Below are positions 57,875 through 64,000 of a stretch of 64,000 bases of DNA, piece after piece. The first letter of the stretch is position 1, and the number at the start of each line of letters is the position of its first letter. Made by a program: the position numbers and the translations under genes. A model generated the notes under the pieces. That model was not told where the DNA came from. It ran no database searches and saw only the letters and a program-made list of their open reading frames with translations. Source of the DNA: Gaiellasilicea sp963794385 (lineage in GTDB: Bacteria > Actinomycetota > Thermoleophilia > Gaiellales > Gaiellaceae); NCBI GenBank assembly GCA_963794385.1, contig CAWCDT010000011.1, positions 124,001-188,000 on the forward strand, in the 5' to 3' direction.

Positions 57875-59716
57875 ATGAACTACGCACCAGCACGAGCCCG
57901 CCGGACAGCGCTCCGGCCGCTCGTCGTCACCGCCGTCGCCGCGCTCGGCCTCGGCTTCGCGGCCCAGGCGGGCGCCGCGCCGGCGGTGAAGCACAAGCAG
58001 AAGGTCGAGGCGAAGGTCAGGCACGACACCCTCGAGATCGAAGGCACGTTCAGAGGCGACACGATCGCGCTTCGGCTCCGGGCCGGCGACCCCGACACGC
58101 TCGAGCTCGACGTCGACGACGATGGCTCGGCCGAGCGCCGGTTCGACCGCGACCGGTTCGACGAGATCGAGGTCGAGGCAGGATTCGGCGACGACTTCGT
58201 CCGCATCGACGAGGTCAACGGCGTCTTCACCGATACGGAGGCGACGACCCTCGACGGCGAGTTCGGCGACGACTCTCTCGCCGGCGGCTCCGGCAGAGAA
58301 ACGTACCGTGGCGGGTTCGGCGACGACCGCGCGGACGGCAACCGGGGCGACGACACCGCCTTCATGGGGTTCGGCGACGACACGTTCGTCTGGGATCCCG
58401 GCGACGGCAGCGACCGCGTCGAGGGCCAGTTCGGTAACGACGACACGATGCTGTTCAACGGCGCCGGCGCTGCAGAGGCGTTCGACGTCTCGGCGAACGG
58501 CGAGCGAATCCGTTTCTTCCGCAACGTCGGCAACATCACGATGGACCTCGACGGCGTCGAGCAGATCGACCTGAACGCGCTCGGCGGCGCCGACACGACG
58601 GTCGTGAACAACGTGACCGGTACGGACCTCGACGGCGTCGACGTCAATCTCGCAGCCGCGCTCGTCGGCAACGCCGGCGACGGCCAGCCTGACACGCTGA
58701 TCGTGAACGGCACGAACGGCAACGACGCGATCGACATCTCCGGCGCGGACGGCAGCGCAACCGTGCTCGGACTGGCCGCCCGCGTCGCGGCCGCGAACGC
58801 CGAAGCGGCGAGTGACACGCTCGTCGTGAACGCGCTCGGCGGGAACGACACCGTTTCAGCTGCGGCGCTCGCCGCGTCTGCGATCAAGCTGACGGTCGAC
58901 GGCGGCGCCGGGGACGACACGGTCCTCGGCGGAGCCGGCGGCGACCTGCTGCTGGGCGGTACGCAGGACGACCTCATCGACGGCAACCGCGGCGACGACG
59001 TCGGCTTCCTCGGCGGCGACGACGACACGTTCCGTTGGGACCCGGGCGACGGCAGCGACGTGGTTGAGGGCCAGGCCGGCCTCGACACGCTGCTCTTCAA
59101 CGGGGCAGGGGCGGCGGAAAACATCGACGTCTCGGCCAACGGCGGGCGGGCTCGGTTCTTCCGCGATGTCGCCAGCATCACGATGGACCTCGACGACACC
59201 GAGAAGGTCTTCTTCCAGGCTCTCGGCGGCGCCGACAACGTCGTGGTCAACGACCTCAGCGGCACCGACGTCGTCGAGGTCGAAACCGACCTCGCGGCCG
59301 CGATCGGCGGCGCGGTCGGTGACGGGGCGGCCGACACGGTCACCGTCAACGGCACGAACGGTGACGACGTGATCGTCAGCCAGGGCCAGAACGGCACGGC
59401 TACCGTGCTCGGGCTCGCCGCCTTGGTGCGGGTCGAGAACGCAGAGCCGGCGCTCGATCGGTTGGTGGTCAGGGGCCTCGCGGGTGACGACATCCTCGAG
59501 GCGAGTGGCCTCGCGGCCTCGGCGATCGCCTACACCGCGGACGGCGGTGCCGACGACGACGTGCTGGTCGGCAGCCAGGGCGACGACCGCCTGGACGGTC
59601 AGGCGGGGGACGACACGATGGTCGGCGGCCCCGGCGCCGACCAGATCAGCTGCGGCGTGGGTGACGACACCGTCGTCTCGGACGCGGCCGACACGGTCGC
59701 GGCCGACTGCCTCTAG
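57875..59716 (+). CDS. secreted RTX-type calcium-binding repeat protein
   Basis: The 613 residues start with a signal sequence (TALRPLVVTAVAALGLGFAA then QAGA) and contain many Gly/Asp nonapeptide-like motifs (GGFGDDRADGNRGDD, GGAGDDTVLGGAGGD, GSQGDDRLDGQAGDD) that bind calcium in parallel beta-rolls. A larger unit of 215 residues occurs twice in tandem. GGAGGA lies 8 bases before ATG 57875. Typical of secreted or surface structural proteins or enzymes; here no catalytic domain is visible. Followed by a perfect terminator. Confidence 0.88.
   Translation: MNYAPARARRTALRPLVVTAVAALGLGFAAQAGAAPAVKHKQKVEAKVRHDTLEIEGTFRGDTIALRLRAGDPDTLELDVDDDGSAERRFDRDRFDEIEVEAGFGDDFVRIDEVNGVFTDTEATTLDGEFGDDSLAGGSGRETYRGGFGDDRADGNRGDDTAFMGFGDDTFVWDPGDGSDRVEGQFGNDDTMLFNGAGAAEAFDVSANGERIRFFRNVGNITMDLDGVEQIDLNALGGADTTVVNNVTGTDLDGVDVNLAAALVGNAGDGQPDTLIVNGTNGNDAIDISGADGSATVLGLAARVAAANAEAASDTLVVNALGGNDTVSAAALAASAIKLTVDGGAGDDTVLGGAGGDLLLGGTQDDLIDGNRGDDVGFLGGDDDTFRWDPGDGSDVVEGQAGLDTLLFNGAGAAENIDVSANGGRARFFRDVASITMDLDDTEKVFFQALGGADNVVVNDLSGTDVVEVETDLAAAIGGAVGDGAADTVTVNGTNGDDVIVSQGQNGTATVLGLAALVRVENAEPALDRLVVRGLAGDDILEASGLAASAIAYTADGGADDDVLVGSQGDDRLDGQAGDDTMVGGPGADQISCGVGDDTVVSDAADTVAADCL
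58334..59623 (+). repeat. two tandem 645-base coding modules in the RTX-type gene
   Basis: Units 58334-58978 and 58979-59623 each encode, in the same order, DGNRGDD, WDPGDGSD, VEGQ, LFNGAGAAE, DVSANG, ITMDLD, VNGTNG, ATVLGLAA, LAASAI and a DGGA-DD calcium motif. The phase of 645 bases (215 residues) is exact at the first motif. Confidence 0.85.
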
Positions 59717-59732
59717 GACGGGGGCACGCAGC

Positions 59733-59760
59733 ACTCGGGGCTCCATTCGGAGCCCCGAGT
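59733..59760 (+). terminator. terminator after the RTX-type gene
   Basis: ACTCGGGGCTC and GAGCCCCGAGT form a perfect 11-bp stem around CATTCG, followed by CTGTT. It lies 17 bases after the stop and just before the end of the convergent LuxR-type gene, so it may work in both directions. Confidence 0.85.
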
Positions 59761-59763
59761 CTG

Positions 59764-62552
59764 TTAAGCGAGCGCTTGCTGGGGGTCGTGCGCGGCCTGC
59801 CCGTAGCGGGCGATCAACTCGGCACGCGAGGAGAGGTCGAGCTTGCGGTAGATCCGGCCCAGGTGGAACTCGACCGTCTTGTGCGAGAGGAAGAGCGCCG
59901 CCCCGACCTCCCGGTTCGTCATCCCGCGTGCCACGTGCAGCGCGATCTGGAGCTCCTGCGGCGTCAGTTGCTCCTCCTGCCAGGTCTTCCGCCGCCGCAG
60001 CGCCTCTCCGCTCGCCCGGAGCTCGGCGTGGGCCCTGGCGACCCAGGCCTCCGCTCGCATCTCCTCGAAGGCGGCCAGCGCCAGCCGGAGCTGCTCACGC
60101 GCATCCAGCCGCCGACCCGCACGGCGAAGGCGCTCGCCGAGGCAGAGTCGTGTTCGCGCCAGCGACCAGCGGTCGCCCGAACGCTCGTTGGCGACGAGTG
60201 CGTCGTCGAAGTGCGCCTCGAAGTCCTCGCTCGAGGCGAGCAGACCACGGCCCCGGGCGGCCGCGGCGAGGCCGAGCGCACTGTGCGCCTCGGGCGAGGC
60301 GGAGAACCGGTAGAGAGCCGCCGCCGCCTCCTCCGCGCGGCCGGCGCGGACGAGCACTTCGACGAGCTCCGCGCGCGGAACGAAGCTCGGCGAGTGCAGC
60401 CCCGAGCCGTTCGAGGCCGTCCGCACACGCTCCGAGGTCGTGCGCCGCCTCGTCGAAGCGGCCGAGCCCGAGCGAGAGGACGCCGAGCGAGTAGAGGCGC
60501 CAGATCCGAAAGACCGGAATGCCTGCGCTGTCCGCGAGCGCGGCGACCTCGTCGGCATGGCGCCGGCACTCCTCCTCGGCACCGCGGCGCGCGGTCACGG
60601 CCGTGAGGATCAGCAGCGCCTGCATGCGCGGCAGCAGCAGCTCGAGCTCTCGGGAGAGCCCGAGGGCCTCGGCCGCCGTCGCGTAGCCCTCCTCGAGCAA
60701 GCCCGCCCGGACGGCGTGCCAGGACTGCTGGAGCAGCACGTACGGGAGTAGCCCGACGGCCCCGCGCGCGCGAATCTCGTCGACCGCGCGGCCGGAGATC
60801 GCGAACGCCTCCTGCGAGCGGTCGAGCCAGTCGAGTGCGAGGGACGCGCGCAGGACGTGGAGCGGGTCGAGCCCGTCGGCGACGTGCTCGACGGCAGTGG
60901 CGGTCTCCTCGACGAGCGGGAGCCCTTCGGCCGGGTGGCTCGCGTAGCAGAGCGCCCAGCCGAGCGTGAAGAGCGCCAACCGGGCGACCTCGTCGTCCCC
61001 GAGCTCGGCGGCGAAGGAGTTGGCGCGGCGCGCCGTGTCGAGCAGGCGGGCCGCGTCGCCCGCAATCTGCAGCGTCGTGCAGGCCTCCGCAGCGAGCTCG
61101 ATCGCGAGCTTGCCGTCGATCTCCGCGAGGAGCTCCGAGGCTTCCAGGAGGAGCGCGCCCGTCCGTTCCGGCCTCGCGGCCAGGTACTCGATCCGCGCCT
61201 GCAGCCGCAGCGCATCGGCCCGTGAGCACGCGTCGTCCGGTGGCGGCGAGCGGTGCGGCGAGGTACGCGGTCGCGTCGTCGGCGCGTCCGGCGCGGAACG
61301 CGGCGTCGGCGGCGGCGTAGAGCCGGCGCAGGCGAGCATTCTCGTCGCTCGTCAAGTCCGCGGCCCGTGCCAGCGCGGCCGCCGCGGCTCCGTACCCCGA
61401 TCGCTCGCCCGCCTGCCGTGCGGCGAGCTCGAGCGCGGCTGCGGCCTCCTCGTCGTGGCCGAGTGCGGCTCCGGCGAGGTGCCAGGCGCGCCGCTCGGGG
61501 CTCGTGCCGGCCGGAAGTGCGTCCGCCAGCGCCCGGTGTGCGGCGCGGCGCTCGGACGGAGGCGCGCCGTGGAAGACGGCTGAGCGCACGAGTGGGTGCC
61601 GGAAGGCGACGCGGTGGTCCGAGATCACGAGCAGGCCGGCGTCCTCGGCGGCCTCGAGCGCCGAGGGATCGACTCCCATGGCGTCCAGTGCGGCTGCGAC
61701 TGTCTCGACCTCCGTCTCGTGCGTGAGCGAGGCGGCGACGACCAGGAGCGCGCGCTGCGAGTCGGGCGGCAGCGACGCGGCGCGGCCGGCGAACGCACGC
61801 TCGAGCGCGGCCCCCGCGGGGACCGGCTCCGGCAGCGGCTCACGGCCCGCCAGCTGATCGGCGCTGAGCAGGCGGCGGACCTCGAGGAGCGCGAGCGGGT
61901 TCCCGTGCGCCGCTTCGCACAGGTGCTGCGCCACGTCCGGGTCGGGCGCTTCGCCGTCACCGGTGAGCAGTACGACCGCGTCCTCGTGTGTCAGCGGGCC
62001 GAGCTCGAGGCGCTCGACGCCCGGCAGCTCGGCGTCGCCGGCGCCGCCGTCCGTCCGGGCCGCGAAGAGGAGCACGACGGCGTCCGCGACGAGCCGCTTG
62101 GCGGCGAACAGGAGCGCGTCGGCAGTCGCGCCGTCGAGCCACTGGGCGTCGTCGACGATGACGAGCAGGGGCCGCGACTCGGCCGCCGTGGCGAGCAGGT
62201 TCAGCGTTGCCGCGCCGGTCGTGAAGCGGTCGAGCGACGTCGGCTCCCCCAGTCCGAGCGCGCCTCGGAGCACGTCCGCCTGCGCGGGCGGCAGCTCGGA
62301 CAGGTGCCCGAGCAACGGCCGCAGCAGCTCGAGCAGGCCGGAGAACTGGAGCTCGGCCTCGGACTCGACGCCGAGTGCCCGGACGATCGTCATCCCCTCG
62401 GCGCGCCGGACGGCATAGTCGAGCAGCGCTGTCTTGCCGATCCCGGCTTCGCCGCGCACGAGAAGCGCACCGCTGCGCCCACCCCGACCCTGCAGCAGCA
62501 GCTCGTCGATGCGGGCAGTGGCGGCTTCCCGACCGATGAGCACTACTTCCAC
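59764..62552 (-). pseudogene. LuxR-family ATPase regulator (LAL type), interrupted by two frame breaks
   Basis: A large MalT/LAL-type regulator of about 929 codons. The N-terminal part (GTG 62552) has Walker A VRGEAGIGKTALLDYA and Walker B LLVIVDDAQWL. The middle holds TPR-like helices. The C-terminus is a LuxR HTH (LTPQELQIALHVARGMTNRE followed by VGAALFLSHKTVEFHL). The three parts lie in three frames. One extra base near 61238 and one extra G in the run at 60400-60403 separate them; removing both gives continuous coding across both joints (AATDDACSRADALR and ERLGLHSPSFVPRAE). Either the gene is recently inactivated or the sequence carries errors. Convergent with the RTX-type gene. Confidence 0.85.
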
Positions 62553-62631
62553 GGTAGTCGCATTGACTTCCGTGGACAAGGCGGGGTGGCTCGGAGCCGA
62601 CTGACTTCTCGTGCGGTAGCGTGGCGGCCTG

Positions 62632-63033
62632 ATGACGAGATTCGTCGTCGACTGCGGCGTCGTCCTCCACCTGGCGAGTGAGGAGATCGAGGTTCCGGCC
62701 GAGCACGAGCTTCTTGCGCCGACGCTCTTGCGTTCCCAGACGCTGTCGGCCCTGCACGAGGCCGTGCACGGAGGCGAGATCCCGTCGGATGTCGCTCTCG
62801 ACCGGCTCACCCGCATCTGGGCCATGCCGATCCGCCTCCTCGGCGACGCCGTTCTGCGGCGTCGGGCCTGGCAGCTGGCAGAGCAGCTCGGGTGGGCCGA
62901 GACCTACGACGCCGAGTACGTTGCACTCACTCAGCTGCAGGCGGACGCGTTCGTCACCCTGGACGCGGAGCTGGCACGCCGGGTGGAAGGGATCGTCCCC
63001 ACGGCGACGATCGAAGCGCTGCGAACGGCCTGA
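62632..63033 (+). CDS. PIN-domain protein, VapC-like, no partner seen
   Basis: PIN domains are magnesium-dependent RNases, often toxins. Acidic residues line up with the family: FVVDCGVVLHLA (Asp7), the central YDAEYVALTQLQ and LDAELARRV near the end. The 133 residues are typical. No VapB or other antitoxin-like gene precedes or follows it, and it lies alone 79 bases from the LuxR-type gene on the opposite strand. The activity as a toxin is therefore uncertain. Confidence 0.8.
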   Translation: MTRFVVDCGVVLHLASEEIEVPAEHELLAPTLLRSQTLSALHEAVHGGEIPSDVALDRLTRIWAMPIRLLGDAVLRRRAWQLAEQLGWAETYDAEYVALTQLQADAFVTLDAELARRVEGIVPTATIEALRTA

Positions 63034-63052
63034 CGAGGACGGCCGGACCGGG

Positions 63053-63850
63053 CTATGGCCCGCTGGGGCCCTCGGCGGCCGGCGGCAGCTCCATCGAACC
63101 GCGGAGGTTGACGAGCGGTGTGTCCGGGACACGCACGAGCCCGCGGACGGGACGGTCGAGGTCGAACGTGATGAGGAGGAGCACCGAAATGAACGCCGCC
63201 GCGAGGACGACCGGCAGGACACCTCGGGAGAGGATCGCAAGGTAGAACGCGAGCAGGCCAAGGCCGATCGCGGAACCGACGATCGTGATCAGGAGCACGG
63301 CTGACGGGACGCGATTCGAGAGGGCCGAGATCCGGACGGTCTGCATGTCGATCATCTCGTTGAGCGTCTCGACGTAGAGGCGCGGGGCGCTGTCGGTCGG
63401 GGAGCCCGCGATGGCCTCGCCGGCCAGGCGCCAGAGCGTGCGTTGGTGGCGCTCCGCTTCGGCGATCGGCTCGAGCTGCGCGTCGGTTCCAGGGACCGCG
63501 TTCGAGTATGCGATCACCTCGTCCGTGTAGCGCCGCAGCGCGTCCAGCGAGCGTGTGCGGATCGGCTCGCGCAGCATCTGGGCGCGCAGATACGTGGTGC
63601 CGATCGCGTTCGCGTCGGCCACGACCGCCGCCCGTCGCGCGTCGTAGCGGCCCACCGCCATGGTGAGGCCGAACGCAAGAATGAGCGCGACGAGGCCGAG
63701 CAACGCAGCCTGGAGGACGCCGAACGGCTCGCGGAGCGTGTCCGCATGGGCACGGAGCCTGCTGCCGAGAAACGATCCGAGCAGCGTCGTCCCCAGCACG
63801 ACTCCGAAGAGGAGCAGGCCGAGCTCGAGGCTGCTCAGCCGGAAGAACAC
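63053..63850 (-). CDS. DUF4239 family membrane protein
   Basis: The 265 residues have two hydrophobic helices near the N-terminus (about 10-28 and 45-68), a soluble helical segment (about 70-180), and two more helices (about 183-230). GSRLRAHADTLREPFGVLQA and VADANAIGTTYLRAQML match the DUF4239/bestrophin-like family of unknown function. Start GTG 63850. Confidence 0.8.
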   Translation of the reverse strand: MFFRLSSLELGLLLFGVVLGTTLLGSFLGSRLRAHADTLREPFGVLQAALLGLVALILAFGLTMAVGRYDARRAAVVADANAIGTTYLRAQMLREPIRTRSLDALRRYTDEVIAYSNAVPGTDAQLEPIAEAERHQRTLWRLAGEAIAGSPTDSAPRLYVETLNEMIDMQTVRISALSNRVPSAVLLITIVGSAIGLGLLAFYLAILSRGVLPVVLAAAFISVLLLITFDLDRPVRGLVRVPDTPLVNLRGSMELPPAAEGPSGP

Positions 63851-63954
63851 CGACGCCTCGCTCGCGATCCGGCGGGCTCCATCGACAAGAGCATGCGGAA
63901 GCGATCAGATGGAGGACGCGGCGTAACCGTGCAGCTCGGCCCGGAGGCCGTTCG

Positions 63955-64000
63955 TCATTCGTACTGCAGCGCCCGCAGCGGATCGAGCTTCGCCGCCCGG
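63955..64000 (-). CDS. C-terminus of a MacB/FtsX-type ABC transporter permease, partial
   Basis: Minus-strand reading from the window edge gives RAAKLDPLRALQYE and a TGA at 63957-63955. This AA(K/R)LDPL(R/E)AL(Q/R)YE ending is the hallmark last helix of MacB-type permeases with an FtsX domain. Only 14 residues are in the window, so the call rests on this motif. Confidence 0.6.
   Translation of the reverse strand, partial: RAAKLDPLRALQYE

Noticed and set aside
57880..59493. 537-residue minus-strand ORF opposite the RTX gene
   Set aside because: Ser/Pro/Ala-rich antisense of GD repeats; no start signal or motif.
1..64000. CRISPR arrays, insertion sequences, phage or integrative element borders
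   Set aside because: No regularly spaced repeats, transposase or integrase motifs, or tRNA-anchored direct repeats were found.

Overview
The window is a high-GC, gene-dense actinobacterial chromosome segment. It carries the conserved actinomycete order rpsO-pnp, M16 peptidase, dapB-dapA-rnj-ppa-ftsK, cinA-thpR-recA-recX-rny, miaB-miaA-dapF, dapE/hflX-dut. MurT/GatD (lipid II amidation), a GarA-like FHA protein, an FtsR-like MerR regulator and a single-motif RsiG-like protein also point to Actinomycetota. The single-motif RsiG and the succinylase lysine route fit a deep-branching class such as Thermoleophilia or Rubrobacteria; that placement is inference. No rRNA, tRNA, CRISPR array, prophage or insertion sequence was recognised.

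Layout. 0-1.1 kb: 3' part of a gamma-glutamyltransferase gene (minus). 1.2-4 kb: rpsO and pnp with a long hairpin between them. 4-6 kb: a HemK-like methyltransferase and an orphan Hcp tube protein (minus). 6-16.7 kb: plus-strand run with M16 peptidase, dapB, a DUF4287 protein, a macro-domain protein, dapA, RNase J, ribokinase, nucleoside hydrolase, pyrophosphatase and FtsK. 17-23.2 kb: nucleoside importer (two BMP-type binding proteins, one ATPase, two permeases). 23.2-33.3 kb: RodZ-like protein, cinA, thpR, recA, recX, RNase Y, GNAT, miaB, an epimerase and miaA. 33.3-37.1 kb: lysine/DAP genes dapF (plus) and dapD, dapC, dapE (minus). 37.2-40.8 kb: hflX, dut, NUDIX and a PLP decarboxylase. 40.7-42.8 kb: gatD-murT. 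43-46.6 kb: a three-repeat DNA-binding-like protein, a class II amidotransferase and two tail-to-tail sigma-70 genes. 47-50 kb: uppP and small membrane or unknown proteins. 50-55 kb (minus): CDP-alcohol transferase, ManC/PMM fusion, RsiG-like, GarA-like FHA, FtsR-like MerR and apt. 55-64 kb: accessory genes (amidohydrolase, secreted glycosidase, RTX-repeat protein, a broken LuxR-type ATPase regulator, PIN protein, DUF4239 membrane protein, end of a MacB-type permease).

How genes work together. Nucleosides taken up by the BMP/ABC system can be split by the nucleoside hydrolase, with ribose phosphorylated by ribokinase and adenine salvaged by Apt. DapA, DapB, DapD, DapC, DapE and DapF form most of the succinylase route to diaminopimelate; MurT/GatD, UppP, FtsK and RodZ act on the cell wall and division. 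PNPase, RNase J and RNase Y give three parts of a Gram-positive-style RNA decay machinery.

Two window-wide patterns stand out. First, at least eleven start codons have a TANNNT element 6-7 bases upstream, which indicates widespread leaderless transcription. Second, six single-base reading-frame breaks lie inside otherwise intact genes (DUF4287/macro, recA tail, dapF, a sigma factor, and two in the LuxR-type regulator), several in short homopolymers. These look more like sequence errors than decay and should be resolved before calling pseudogenes.
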